A stretch of DNA of 64,000 nt from JAILLW01 sp045640525 (GTDB lineage: Bacteria; Bacillota; Clostridia; Lachnospirales; Lachnospiraceae): the NCBI GenBank assembly GCA_045640525.1, contig JAZUFE010000019.1, positions 3,340 through 67,339 of the forward strand, in the 5' to 3' direction. Positions 25,197-34,898 of the stretch are shown here, piece after piece. Position numbers and translations under genes: made by a program. Numbering within the stretch: the first letter of the stretch is position 1; every line of letters starts with the position of its first letter. The notes under the pieces were generated by a model, which was given only the letters and a program-made list of their open reading frames with translations, had not been told where the DNA came from and did not search any database.

Positions 25197-26600
25197 CTAA
25201 TTTAATGAATTCGCACTCAATGTATTACCGCTGACAGTACTTCCGGTGCCATTTGAATTGAGTGAATTCGAGCTTAAAGAGCTACTTGGAACATTAAGTG
25301 AATTACCGCTCAATGACGATGTGGGAATCATCTCGCTAAATGAGAATGTCTGATCCTTTCCGTCATCATCGATGACAACCGTATAGCTCTTCGTTTCATA
25401 ACCTTGCTTGTATAAGGTCAGTGTATGTGTACCGGGTGTCTTTTGATATGTTGCCGGAGTTATGCCCTTATATATATTATCCTCATACAACTCTGCCCCT
25501 GTAGGTGCCTCAACGGTTATTGTCGCATACAGGTTCTTATTAAGTGAATTACCGGACAAAGAACCGACCGTTCCGGCATTATACTGCCCATCGGTTAAAT
25601 CCAACTCAACAACCTGATCTATACCCGTAACATCAAAGTATTCGGAAACTGTAGGATATCCACTGGCACTTGCCGTTATTTCATGTATACCTACGGGTAA
25701 CTTGACAGAATATGCAATGTTAACGAAGCTACCGTCAACATATACTGCTGAAGTATTCGGAGTAATGTTGAACGAAACCACACCCTTTTCCTTTTGTGTC
25801 GGAACAATATCTCCGATATCAAGCGTTGTCACGTTATTTCGCGCAATCACCACCTGCCTGTTCTCGTCGATTCCGTCATTGGTCAAATGAACCGTATACT
25901 CACCTTCCGGAACGGTAAAGAGCATATCTTCCATTACTTGAGAAATTACAGTTTGACCTACTTCTATCCATCCGCCCACAAGAGCTTCTTCATTCTCAAG
26001 TTTTAAGTATCCGTGACCGTCTTCCACCCTGATACTGAGTATATTTTTGCCCTCACCCTGAATAGTCAGATTATCGTGAGTAATCAACTGGTTCAAATCT
26101 ATCTGCTCACCGGATGAGAACACTTTGGTAGCTTTGGAAATGCTGTACGCCTCATCACCTATATAAAAAGTCTCCTCGTTTTCCGATACTGAGTATTTCG
26201 TTATGTTATCAAAGCAAAACGAATTCGGATCCTGTACAATTGCACCGACTTTTCCTGTAGGAGCATTATAGGCGATATTTACAACATCACCGCATGACAA
26301 TTGTTCTATCGAAAGAGGATTGGCATATCTGTCGTTAACAACCGTCGCTCCGTCATAGTACATGGACACAGTTTCGTTTGACTCTATTTCGCAAAACCAA
26401 AGCGTCATATCATCGGGATTGTGGCCTTGATATATCAAATGAGCACTTGATACATATATGTTTTCAACCGACTCTTCTTTGTTCTCGTACTGACTGTTAA
26501 AAGTCGAATCATGCGCCAATCCCTTAAATCCGCATCCCGACACAATCAGGCTCAAACAAAGTGCCATCGTAAACGCTTTCCTAATCTTCATATTAATCAT
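25197..26600 (-). CDS. PEGA-domain lipoprotein with SGNSLN-type repeats
   Basis: A 467-residue surface lipoprotein: signal peptide with lipobox IVSGC (Cys about residue 23), an N-terminal half of unknown type, then two PEGA-like beta domains (about 275-340 and 355-420: VSFNITPNTSAVYVDGSFV and ATITVEAPTGAELYEDN). SLSGNSLN occurs in the linker between the PEGA domains, and the last 40 or so residues are built from variants of S-G/S-N-S-L-N. PEGA domains are common in cell-surface proteins and may bind wall or other proteins. The start overlaps the cca stop (ATGA) with AAGGAGG before it. Confidence 0.75.
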   Translation of the reverse strand: MINMKIRKAFTMALCLSLIVSGCGFKGLAHDSTFNSQYENKEESVENIYVSSAHLIYQGHNPDDMTLWFCEIESNETVSMYYDGATVVNDRYANPLSIEQLSCGDVVNIAYNAPTGKVGAIVQDPNSFCFDNITKYSVSENEETFYIGDEAYSISKATKVFSSGEQIDLNQLITHDNLTIQGEGKNILSIRVEDGHGYLKLENEEALVGGWIEVGQTVISQVMEDMLFTVPEGEYTVHLTNDGIDENRQVVIARNNVTTLDIGDIVPTQKEKGVVSFNITPNTSAVYVDGSFVNIAYSVKLPVGIHEITASASGYPTVSEYFDVTGIDQVVELDLTDGQYNAGTVGSLSGNSLNKNLYATITVEAPTGAELYEDNIYKGITPATYQKTPGTHTLTLYKQGYETKSYTVVIDDDGKDQTFSFSEMIPTSSLSGNSLNVPSSSLSSNSLNSNGTGSTVSGNTLSANSLN

Positions 26601-27955
26601 GAAAGATCCTCCTTGGCTAATTCTATCAGAGTATCTTTGTTATTTAAAGAAGGTTCATCCAATACCTTATCCAGTAACCTGTTCAATTCCTCGCCCAATA
26701 TGGGACCGGACGAATATCCGATACTGATCAAATCAGCTCCTTTAATCGCCAGTTGTTTCAAATTCGTGCATTCTCCGTTATCTTTAATTTGGGTATACAA
26801 CTCCCATAACTGAGATAATCTGAGCAATTTATCATATCTTTTATAATCACTTTGAGCAAGCGTATCTGCCTTTCTTATCATTAGCAGCAGCGGGAAAATA
26901 GGCTCGCCGAGTTCATTAATTGCATGACGTACGGCCTTTACTGTAGGGTCTATCTTTTTATCATGATTGGCTACCAACTTACAAACACAGTTCAACGTCT
27001 CGTTATCAAATTTCAAGCGCTTCAAAACCTGTCTTGTTATCTGCTCCGAAATTTTCGGATGTCCGTAGAAATGATCCAATCCCTCCTCATCCACTGTATG
27101 GCAGCACGGCTTACCGATATCATGAAACAGCATTGCAAGTCTTAGCATTCTGTCATTTCGAATTTCCTGCATTGATTTAACGGTATGCTCTCCGACATTG
27201 TATATATGATGAGGATGATTTTGAGGCGTAGTCATCATACGGTCAAATTCCGGCATTATAACTGCTGTAATACCCGCCTCATACATATCGATAATCTTTT
27301 CCGGATGATCCGAGCAGACCAGCTTAACCAGCTCGACCTGAATTCTCTCCTCGCTTATCTTCGAAAGATTACCTGAAAGCTGTCGCATGGCTTCAAAAGT
27401 ATCTTTTTCAATCTCATACCCAAGTTGTGCCGAAAATCTTACTGCCCGCATTATTCTTAGTGCGTCTTCGCTAAATCTTTCATAAGGTATTCCGACACAT
27501 CTGATTAACCTGTTTTTGATATCTTCTTGTCCGTTAAAAGGATCGACCAGTCCGTACTCATCATTGTACGCCATTGCATTTATTGTAAAATCCCTTCGCA
27601 ACAAATCTTCCTGCAAAGACGTTGTATAACATACATCCTTTGGATGTCTTGAATCTTCATACTTTCCGTCAATTCTGTATGTTGTTACCTCATACCCTAT
27701 TCCTTTGAGCATTACGGTAACCGTTCCGTGTTCAATTCCCGTATCAATAGTTTTTTTGAACAAAGATTTGACCGTATCGGGATCTGCCGAAGTAGTTATA
27801 TCATAGTCTCCGGGAATTCTGTTAAGAATGGCATCACGAATACAGCCGCCTACAGCAAATGCTTCGTAGCCGGCTTTTGTAATCGTTTCAATAATGAACT
27901 TAACATCCCGGGGTAAGGATATACTAATATTTTTATCCCCCGAAATCTTCGACAT
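26597..27955 (-). CDS. cca: CCA-adding tRNA nucleotidyltransferase
   Basis: Adds or repairs the 3'-terminal CCA of tRNAs. The 452-residue protein has the nucleotidyltransferase signature GGCIRDAILNRIPGDYDITT near residues 37-56, the RRDFTINAMAYN motif near 120, the nucleotide-choice region ALRIMRAVRFSAQLGYE near 163, and a C-terminal HD domain (LFHDIGKP). The class II layout is clear; the HD domain suggests an additional phosphohydrolase function seen in some homologues. Its ATG overlaps the stop of the histidine kinase gene (TAATG). Confidence 0.92.
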   Translation of the reverse strand: MSKISGDKNISISLPRDVKFIIETITKAGYEAFAVGGCIRDAILNRIPGDYDITTSADPDTVKSLFKKTIDTGIEHGTVTVMLKGIGYEVTTYRIDGKYEDSRHPKDVCYTTSLQEDLLRRDFTINAMAYNDEYGLVDPFNGQEDIKNRLIRCVGIPYERFSEDALRIMRAVRFSAQLGYEIEKDTFEAMRQLSGNLSKISEERIQVELVKLVCSDHPEKIIDMYEAGITAVIMPEFDRMMTTPQNHPHHIYNVGEHTVKSMQEIRNDRMLRLAMLFHDIGKPCCHTVDEEGLDHFYGHPKISEQITRQVLKRLKFDNETLNCVCKLVANHDKKIDPTVKAVRHAINELGEPIFPLLLMIRKADTLAQSDYKRYDKLLRLSQLWELYTQIKDNGECTNLKQLAIKGADLISIGYSSGPILGEELNRLLDKVLDEPSLNNKDTLIELAKEDLS

Positions 27956-30174
27956 TATGTCAGTTCTCTCATTCTTTGTTTTAATCCGTCAATATCCATA
28001 TCGTTCATATAATTCTTCAATTCATCGAACAGCTCTTTCGTTTTCGGTCCCTTCTCCATCTTATCAACATTCTCAAGGATCTCGAAAATCTCTGCAAAGC
28101 TGTAATCCTCAATAAGAGATATTATCTTAATGCATACCTGACGAATTTCCTCTTTAGACCATTCTTCGCCGTTTCCGGAAGCCTTGGCAACAGCTTCGGA
28201 ATCATCAACACCGAGGACATGCAACTTAACCTTTTTAATAAAGCTCTCATAATTTTCGAGCAATTCCTGCATATGTTCATCGATATATTTGCTATCACCG
28301 TTTTTGCCGGCGTTTTCCTGACTTCTTGCCATATCGGCTATCCAAACAGCGCCCATTGCGGCAGCACTGCTCTTAAGTGCATGAACTTCAATAGTATATC
28401 TTTCGTAATCACCCGTAGACTGTGTTTCTTTCAATTTGTCAATTTTATTGGGTGCATGTCTTGAAGATATTTCGCAGATTGACCTGAAATCATCCAAAGT
28501 GCCTCCGCAATCCTTGATTTTCCTCTCGAGTATATCCTCCGGAACACCAAGATTTTTCGCCATTTCAGCTACTGATTTCTTCTTGTTTTCTTCTTCGTTC
28601 GGTACTTTCTCGACAACGGCCTTCGATTCTTCTATTACAATATCGTCCTGTACCTTATCCAATTCCGTAACCATATGATCCTGCGGTACAAACTTACGAA
28701 GCATCGTTTCCAAATGATGAATTTCCAGAGGTTTGCAAAGATATTCATCAAATCCTTCATTCATAAGTCGATCTCTGACACCTGCCATGGCATCCGCAGT
28801 CAATACGATAATCTTACACTGATTTTCGTAATAATCGCTGATTTTACGTATTTCGCGCATCGCCATCACACCGTCAAATTCCGGCATCATCTGGTCCATA
28901 AAGATAATATCGTATTGATTCTTCATACACAAATCAACTGCTTCTTTACCGCCCGACGCTTTATCTACCGACAATCCGTATGCTTTCATCAGACCATCCG
29001 CAACCGTAAGATTAATCGGATTATCATCCGTAACCAATACCTTAAAATCACGTATTTCAAATCTCTCGTTGCTCTTTTTCTTTCGAGCATTAACAATATT
29101 CATATCTACCGGAGAATCATCGACGACTTTTTGATCAAGAGTAATTATGAAATTCGAACCGACTCCGTATTCACTCTTAACTTCAATTGTTCCGCCCATT
29201 AAATCTACATAGCCCTTGGCTATGGACAATCCAAGGCCTCGACCTTCAACGGCATAATTGTTATTTATATCAAATCTGGAGAATGACTCAAAAATTCTTT
29301 CGCGATCTTCTCTTTTAATACCGATACCTGTATCTTTTACCTCAAATCGAAGAGTAACAAAGCCATCTTTCTTCTCCACGACATGTATATAAAAATCTAT
29401 TCTTCCTTCTTTGGTAAACTTAACGGCATTGTTAAGGATATTAATCAAAGTACCGCGGATACGTATCTTATCACCATACAGATTACTTGGAATATTATCA
29501 TCAAGATGCATTTCAAATTTCAGACCCTTACGGGAAGCAAGAAGTGCATATGTAGCCTCGATATCTCTTATTACGTACGAAATGTAATAATTGGAACAAA
29601 CCAGCTCCATCTTACCTGATTCAAGCTTGGAAAGATCCAAAATATCGTTGATGATAGCCAACAGACTGTAAGATGAATCCTTTATCAAATCCAACTGTTC
29701 TTTGGTCTGATCCGATATATTCTGCTTCATCATAATTTCGGCAGACCCGATAATTGCATGAATCGGAGTTCTTACTTCATGCGACATATTCGCTAAGAAG
29801 GCCGCTTTGAAATTGCTGGTTCTCTCGAGTTTCTCAGACAATTCCTTAATCTGATGAGCCTGTGCAGACTCTCCGAGAACATCTTCCAGTGTAGCCAATG
29901 TTCCCTTGATACCGGATTCCTCCGAAATCTTCTCATATTTTGCACGGTATATTTTTCCGTTATATTCAACTTCCTTGGGATTATGCGAAACAATATCTAT
30001 CGGTCCGAAAAGGCCTTCGTCCATTATAGCCTGACCGATACTGTTAGAATAGACAACATTACCGTTTTCATCGACAACAATTAAACCCTCGATGATATTG
30101 TTCAAGAGGATGCTTTTGACAATTTCGTTTTCTGTATTCTTTTGACTGAGATTCTTTTTAAATAATTTACTCAT
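27955..30174 (-). CDS. Hybrid sensor histidine kinase with receiver and Hpt domains
   Basis: A 739-residue soluble hybrid kinase. Order: PAS-like sensor (about residues 20-100), short coiled region, HisKA with NMSHEVRTPIHAII (phospho-His near 132), HATPase (N-box region LINILNNAVKF, then DTGIGI and GRGLGLSIAKG), receiver domain (VTDDNP, acceptor Asp in IFMDQMMP near 430), and an Hpt domain with His in YTIEVHALKSSAAAMGA near 625. There are no membrane spans, so it senses an internal signal. Its start overlaps the end of a two-receiver protein by 8 bases; the two likely form one phosphorelay. The target is unknown. Confidence 0.88.
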   Translation of the reverse strand: MSKLFKKNLSQKNTENEIVKSILLNNIIEGLIVVDENGNVVYSNSIGQAIMDEGLFGPIDIVSHNPKEVEYNGKIYRAKYEKISEESGIKGTLATLEDVLGESAQAHQIKELSEKLERTSNFKAAFLANMSHEVRTPIHAIIGSAEIMMKQNISDQTKEQLDLIKDSSYSLLAIINDILDLSKLESGKMELVCSNYYISYVIRDIEATYALLASRKGLKFEMHLDDNIPSNLYGDKIRIRGTLINILNNAVKFTKEGRIDFYIHVVEKKDGFVTLRFEVKDTGIGIKREDRERIFESFSRFDINNNYAVEGRGLGLSIAKGYVDLMGGTIEVKSEYGVGSNFIITLDQKVVDDSPVDMNIVNARKKKSNERFEIRDFKVLVTDDNPINLTVADGLMKAYGLSVDKASGGKEAVDLCMKNQYDIIFMDQMMPEFDGVMAMREIRKISDYYENQCKIIVLTADAMAGVRDRLMNEGFDEYLCKPLEIHHLETMLRKFVPQDHMVTELDKVQDDIVIEESKAVVEKVPNEEENKKKSVAEMAKNLGVPEDILERKIKDCGGTLDDFRSICEISSRHAPNKIDKLKETQSTGDYERYTIEVHALKSSAAAMGAVWIADMARSQENAGKNGDSKYIDEHMQELLENYESFIKKVKLHVLGVDDSEAVAKASGNGEEWSKEEIRQVCIKIISLIEDYSFAEIFEILENVDKMEKGPKTKELFDELKNYMNDMDIDGLKQRMRELT

Positions 30175-30940
30175 CAGTATCCTTCAATACAGCATTAAGT
30201 GTACGCAACATATCCATCTTACTTACCGGTTTAAGTAAAAATCTGTCGGGTTTTTTCTCAAGAGTATCCTCAACAATAGCCCTGTCATTAATACCGACAA
30301 GCATCACAACGGGAACCTTGGATAAATTCGACATATTTTTAATATAGCCCAACAATGTATTTGAACTGTTCAACGGCATCTGATAATCAAGGAGCACTAT
30401 ATCCGGATTGTGCGAAGACATATAGTCCATTGCCAGCTTCACGGAATTAATCATTATTACGTTATAGTTATCTTTGAGCATATTATTCAATATGCGCAGA
30501 TATGTCACATCATCATCAATAGCAAGAATCGTTTTCTTACTTGACATGGCATCCTGTCTTACTAGCATCTCGTTAACTTTCGCCAATAACTGTTCCTTAA
30601 CAAGAGGCTTTAAAAGATAACCGTCAACGCCTACGCTGATTGATTCCAAAACTATGTTCCTTGAACTCTTTCCGGTAACAAAAATTACGGGAATCGAAGC
30701 ACCTTCGGTTGTATTTCTTAATGCTCTCAATGTCTGAAAACCATCCATTACAGGCATCAAAACATCAAGAAGTATCAAATCCGTATGATACTCCTGTACA
30801 TAGTCAATAGCGAATCGGCCATAACTCACCGTAGCCACAATGTATGTCGGTTCCAAATAGAACCGATATACATCCAAAATTTCCTGGTCATCGTCTACTA
30901 TCAGTATTCTCTTTTTGGAATTTGAAGATAATTCTGACAC
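30167..30940 (-). CDS. Double-receiver response regulator without output domain
   Basis: A 257-residue protein made of two tandem receiver domains and nothing else. Domain 1 has IVDDDQE and acceptor Asp in LILLDVLMPVMDG (near 57); domain 2 has AIDDDVTYL and acceptor Asp in IVLLDYQMP (near 183), each with the conserved Lys near the end. Such proteins usually pass phosphate to another protein. The start is a GTG with a GGTGGGG site. It is translationally coupled to the hybrid kinase that follows and begins 22 bases after proS. Confidence 0.85.
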   Translation of the reverse strand: MSELSSNSKKRILIVDDDQEILDVYRFYLEPTYIVATVSYGRFAIDYVQEYHTDLILLDVLMPVMDGFQTLRALRNTTEGASIPVIFVTGKSSRNIVLESISVGVDGYLLKPLVKEQLLAKVNEMLVRQDAMSSKKTILAIDDDVTYLRILNNMLKDNYNVIMINSVKLAMDYMSSHNPDIVLLDYQMPLNSSNTLLGYIKNMSNLSKVPVVMLVGINDRAIVEDTLEKKPDRFLLKPVSKMDMLRTLNAVLKDTDE

Positions 30941-30961
30941 GTAACCCCACCTATACTTAAT

Positions 30962-32398
30962 TTAATACGCGCGTCCCCAATAAACCATTTTCTTGGCAGG
31001 TTGTCCGCAATATACACATTTATCGGACAACTCTTCTTGTTCGAAAGGCATGCAACGGCTGGTAACCGCCATATCTTCCTTAATCTTTTCTTCACATTCT
31101 CTGCAACCGCACCACATTGCCTTAACGAATCCGGATTTCTCAGCAAAAACCTTTTCGAATTCTTCTTTGGTCTTGGCAACATATGTGTGCTCGGCAAGAT
31201 GCGCTTTGGCTCTTTCAAGCATATCACTTTGAATCTTGGGCAAAAGCTCACCGATTACTGCTTCAAGTTCATCTATCTTAACTTCTGTCTTTTCACCGTT
31301 ATCTCTTCTGCAAACGATACATGTTCCGTTCTCAATATCCTTCGGTCCTATTTCGACTCTGAGCGGTATTCCGCGCATTTCCTGTTCTGCGAACTTAAAT
31401 CCGGGTGACTTATCCGAATCATCAACCTTAACTCTGAATCCCGAATTTATCAAAGTATCCTTAATCTCGTATGCCTTATCAAGAACACCTTCCTTCTTTT
31501 GCATAATAGGAACTACCATAACCTGAGTAGGTGCAATCATAGGAGGAAGAACAAGTCCCGAATCATCTCCGTGTACCATGATTATTGCACCTATAATTCT
31601 TGTTGAAACACCCCATGATGTCTGATGAACATACTGAAGCTTATTATCCTTATCTGTATACTGGATTCCGAACGCTTCGGCAAATCCTGTTCCGAAGTAG
31701 TGTGATGTACCGGATTGAAGAGCCTTTCCATCGTGCATCAAAGCTTCTATTGTGTAAGTAGCTTCCGCACCCGCGAACTTCTCTTTATCTGTTTTACGAC
31801 CCTTTACAACCGGAATCGCCAATACTTCACTGCAAAAATCCGCATACACATTCAACATCTGTTCTGTACGCTCAACAGCTTCCTGTTCGGTTGCATGTGC
31901 CGTATGACCTTCCTGCCACAAGAATTCTCTTGAACGAAGGAACGGACGGGTTTCCTTTTCCCATCTGACTACCGAACACCACTGGTTATATACTTTGGGA
32001 AGATCTCTGTAAGAATGAATATCTCCCTTATAGAAATCACAGAATAAAGTCTCCGAAGTAGGACGCACGCACATTCTCTCCTGCAAAGGATTCAAACCTC
32101 CGTGAGTTACCCATGCTACTTCGGGTGCAAAACCTTCAACATGATCCTTTTCCTTTTGTAACAGGCTTTCGGGAATAAACATCGGCATATAAACATTCTC
32201 AACACCGGTTTCTTTAAATCTTCTGTCAAGTTCACGCTGTATGTTCTCCCACAATGCGTATCCTGCAGGCTTAATAACCATGCATCCCTTAACATTCGAA
32301 TAATCTATAAGTTCAGCCTTCTTAACTACATCCGTATACCACTGTGCAAAGTCCTCACTCATAGAAGTAATTGCTTCTACCAACTTCTTATCTGCCAT
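30962..32398 (-). CDS. proS: Prolyl-tRNA synthetase, archaeal/eukaryotic type
   Basis: Charges tRNA(Pro). The 478-residue protein is the short ProRS form without the bacterial editing insertion. Class II motif 1 region is GCMVIKPAGYALWENIQ near residue 38, motif 2 RPTSETLF near 112 and FLRSREFLWQEGHTAHAT near 152, motif 3 near GTSHYFGTGFAEAFG onward. The C-terminus has two Cys pairs (CGCREC and CVYC) that may bind zinc and ends in a Tyr, both typical of this type. The ATG has a GGGAGG site. Confidence 0.95.
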   Translation of the reverse strand: MADKKLVEAITSMSEDFAQWYTDVVKKAELIDYSNVKGCMVIKPAGYALWENIQRELDRRFKETGVENVYMPMFIPESLLQKEKDHVEGFAPEVAWVTHGGLNPLQERMCVRPTSETLFCDFYKGDIHSYRDLPKVYNQWCSVVRWEKETRPFLRSREFLWQEGHTAHATEQEAVERTEQMLNVYADFCSEVLAIPVVKGRKTDKEKFAGAEATYTIEALMHDGKALQSGTSHYFGTGFAEAFGIQYTDKDNKLQYVHQTSWGVSTRIIGAIIMVHGDDSGLVLPPMIAPTQVMVVPIMQKKEGVLDKAYEIKDTLINSGFRVKVDDSDKSPGFKFAEQEMRGIPLRVEIGPKDIENGTCIVCRRDNGEKTEVKIDELEAVIGELLPKIQSDMLERAKAHLAEHTYVAKTKEEFEKVFAEKSGFVKAMWCGCRECEEKIKEDMAVTSRCMPFEQEELSDKCVYCGQPAKKMVYWGRAY

Positions 32399-32468
32399 TA
32401 TCGGCCTCCCATTTCATCTCTAAAAGAGTATTCTTTAACTAATATATTGTATACTTTTTGAGGTAAAT

Positions 32469-33995
32469 TTACAACATGTATGACCTGTTTTTCAGACTTT
32501 GTGCCATTCCCATCAAAATGAATATGAACGGCGTATTCAGAACCTGTGAAAAAGATATAAGATTATGAACTATGTAACAGAATACGGCCAAGGTTATGCA
32601 CCATACGTATTCGTCGCCGTGCTTACGCACCGTATTGGCGATGAAGGAAGTAAATATTCCAAGATAAGACACCAATCCCAAAAGGCCTCCGTTAATCAGT
32701 ACCGTAAGTAATTCACAGTGTGCATTGGCAGCTCTTTCGGAAGGCCATCTTGCTATCAATTCCGCACATATATCATTAAATCCGTACAAATATGTGCTGA
32801 AACAATCAGGACCCACACCCAGCAATTTCTGCCTGAAATTCATCCTTCCGAATCCCATAACCGCAACTTTGTAGATTTCACCTCTTCCGTGCCCAAAAGA
32901 AGTATCAAATTTGAAAATATCACTGTCGGGACCTTGTATAATACCGCTTGTATTAAGAATCCCCAATACTATCCATGAAATCATCAACACAGCCAATACA
33001 ACTGCCATTATGTAATATATCTTCCCGCCGTTTTCAAATACACCCTTATTTTTGATAAAGATATAGATTATCAATAAAGCCACGGCTATCAGAACGGGTA
33101 TGTTGGATGAAGTAAATTCTCCGCACAAACCGTCGGAATCATAATTATATCCGTTCGGGATAAGGAGTCGTAAAATTCTGACAAAGAAAGCAGCCAAAAA
33201 ATACAATGCTGCGGTCAAAACCACGTCCACCGGCCTGACTATATTTTTGTATGATAAGAAAAGCAATCCCAAAAGTAATGCAATATCAAACAAAAAAACG
33301 CTTTCCGAACCTTGAGCAAACCCCTCGGCGAATGCAATGAAAGTAAACGCTGCATAAAGATATGTTGCCGGACACCGGCCTCTTTTTTTGAGTGTCATCA
33401 AAAACAACCCTATTCCTATAGGGGCAAAAACCGAATAGTATCCCATTAGCCAGTTAATATTGCCGATTGTGGAAAGAAAAGACGGTGCACGAACCTCAAG
33501 AGGTATCAGATATAGAGAAAATCTGTCCAACAGCGCAATTATGAATACTATCGAAGCTGCAACCAATGCTGTATTTACAACAAACTGTTTAAATTCCCAC
33601 AATCTTGATATTAATATGTAAAGCACCAAATACAAAAGAATCGAAACCAAACCCATGAACCATCCGGCAGTACCCAAAAAAGCTTCGCTCCGATCAACGG
33701 AAAACAGATAGGAAAAAAGAGAAAACAATAAGAATGCAAGTACAAATCCGTCTGTTGCACTGAATTTCTTAAAGCTTTGGGCAAGAGGAATAAAACCCGT
33801 CAATAATAACAAAAGTACACCCCCTATGGAGGTGTACAGATAAAACATAAACTTACTTTCGTCAATTCCGACATATCCGTTCCACATAAACAACGGATAA
33901 ACGACGAACATAATAAGTAAATATGCTGTTGCAACCGATGATGCCAAAGCTGTCAGACTAAGTATATCTTTATAAGAATGCTTCAAAGATTTCAT
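32469..33995 (-). CDS. O-antigen ligase/polymerase-like membrane protein
   Basis: A 508-residue integral membrane protein with about 11-12 hydrophobic spans and a large outside loop around residues 355-420 (region with GRGEIYKVAVMGF), the pattern of the Wzy/WaaL O-antigen ligase family (Wzy_C). In Gram-positive bacteria such proteins polymerise or attach surface polysaccharides. The longest frame starts with TTG at 34013; the ATG at 33995, 9 bases after AAAGGG, is preferred. It overlaps the pseudouridine synthase gene by 26 bases. No other glycan genes are adjacent, so its substrate cannot be inferred. Confidence 0.72.
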   Translation of the reverse strand: MKSLKHSYKDILSLTALASSVATAYLLIMFVVYPLFMWNGYVGIDESKFMFYLYTSIGGVLLLLLTGFIPLAQSFKKFSATDGFVLAFLLFSLFSYLFSVDRSEAFLGTAGWFMGLVSILLYLVLYILISRLWEFKQFVVNTALVAASIVFIIALLDRFSLYLIPLEVRAPSFLSTIGNINWLMGYYSVFAPIGIGLFLMTLKKRGRCPATYLYAAFTFIAFAEGFAQGSESVFLFDIALLLGLLFLSYKNIVRPVDVVLTAALYFLAAFFVRILRLLIPNGYNYDSDGLCGEFTSSNIPVLIAVALLIIYIFIKNKGVFENGGKIYYIMAVVLAVLMISWIVLGILNTSGIIQGPDSDIFKFDTSFGHGRGEIYKVAVMGFGRMNFRQKLLGVGPDCFSTYLYGFNDICAELIARWPSERAANAHCELLTVLINGGLLGLVSYLGIFTSFIANTVRKHGDEYVWCITLAVFCYIVHNLISFSQVLNTPFIFILMGMAQSLKNRSYML

Positions 33996-34680
33996 CCTCA
34001 GGGTCCCTTTCAAAGGTCATTTCTTCACCTGACAGAGGATGCTTAAATCTAAGCTTGTGAGCACAAAGGGCAAGATTTCTGCAGGCAGAGTCCTTACTAA
34101 AATTCTTTGACTTCATACTACCATACTTCCCGTCTCCGAGTATAGGTATATCTGCATTTGACAATTGTGCTCTGATTTGATGGTGTCTTCCCGTCAAAAG
34201 CTTAATTTCCAACAATGTGGCTTCCACATTTTCTTCAAGTGCCACCAATGTTTTAACGGTACGATATTCCAATGCGGCTTTCTTGGCTTCCGGAAAACCT
34301 TCCTTAACCACGTATGACATATTGGTTCGCCCGTCTTTATAAAGATAATCTACCAAAACATCCTGCGAATTCTTAGGTTTACCCAAAACAATCGCATAAT
34401 AGTATTTTTGAATTTCTCCCGTTTCAAGCTGATGTGACAAAGAAGCTGCTGCAGATTTGGTCTTGGCAAATACCAAAAGCCCGCACACCGGCTGATCAAG
34501 TCTGTGTATCAGTCCAAGATACGGCTCACCCGTAATATTTTTCCTTCTGTTTTGCCCGGCTATATAGTTCTTCAGTTCGGACACCATATCCTGCTGCCCG
34601 ACTCTCGATGTTTGTGTTGCTATCCCTGCAGGCTTGTAAACTACGATAACCTGCTCATCCTCGTATACAATGTTTTTCAT
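33970..34680 (-). CDS. RluA-family pseudouridine synthase
   Basis: Isomerises uridines to pseudouridine in rRNA or tRNA. The 236-residue protein has the catalytic block YLGLIHRLDQPVCGLLVFAK with the Asp in HRLDQPVCG near residue 62, and the family ends LLTGRHHQIRAQLSNADIPILGDGKYG. There is no S4 domain. The exact substrate (RluA, C, D or a short Gram-positive paralogue such as YjbO-like) cannot be told from sequence. The gene starts just after a 200-base intergenic region shared with the divergent FAD dehydrogenase gene. Confidence 0.9.
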   Translation of the reverse strand: MKNIVYEDEQVIVVYKPAGIATQTSRVGQQDMVSELKNYIAGQNRRKNITGEPYLGLIHRLDQPVCGLLVFAKTKSAAASLSHQLETGEIQKYYYAIVLGKPKNSQDVLVDYLYKDGRTNMSYVVKEGFPEAKKAALEYRTVKTLVALEENVEATLLEIKLLTGRHHQIRAQLSNADIPILGDGKYGSMKSKNFSKDSACRNLALCAHKLRFKHPLSGEEMTFERDPEDEIFEAFL

Positions 34681-34771
34681 ACATACCCCTTTTCCATCAA
34701 TGATTATACATCAACAGAATATTATGACCATTAAAAATCTGTTAACATTTCCTTAATTTTGAAACAATTTG

Positions 34772-34788
34772 CCAAATCTATGATTTGG
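34772..34788. promoter_or_regulatory. Inverted repeat in the divergent intergenic region
   Basis: CCAAATC and GATTTGG are exact complements around a 3-base centre, between the divergent pseudouridine synthase and FAD dehydrogenase genes. It sits just upstream of a predicted plus-strand promoter and could be an operator. No regulator is identified. Confidence 0.35.
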
Positions 34789-34807
34789 AGCACATATCAA
34801 TGACATA

Positions 34808-34837
34808 TTGTAAACTGTGCCACATAACGTATATAAT
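34808..34837 (+). promoter_or_regulatory. Predicted promoter of the FAD dehydrogenase gene
   Basis: TTGTAA at 34808-34813 and a perfect TATAAT at 34832-34837 are 18 bases apart and lie 61 bases before the start. The consensus match and position fit the plus-strand gene that follows. Confidence 0.6.
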
Positions 34838-34898
34838 GGTGTTATATCGGATATGAAACCGATAGCAATTTACTAAATGTATGATAGGGGTATTTATT

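Noticed and set aside
30901..31251. 116-codon minus-strand open frame across the end of proS
   Set aside because: It runs in another frame of proS and into the receiver gene, with no recognisable domain and no ribosome binding site.
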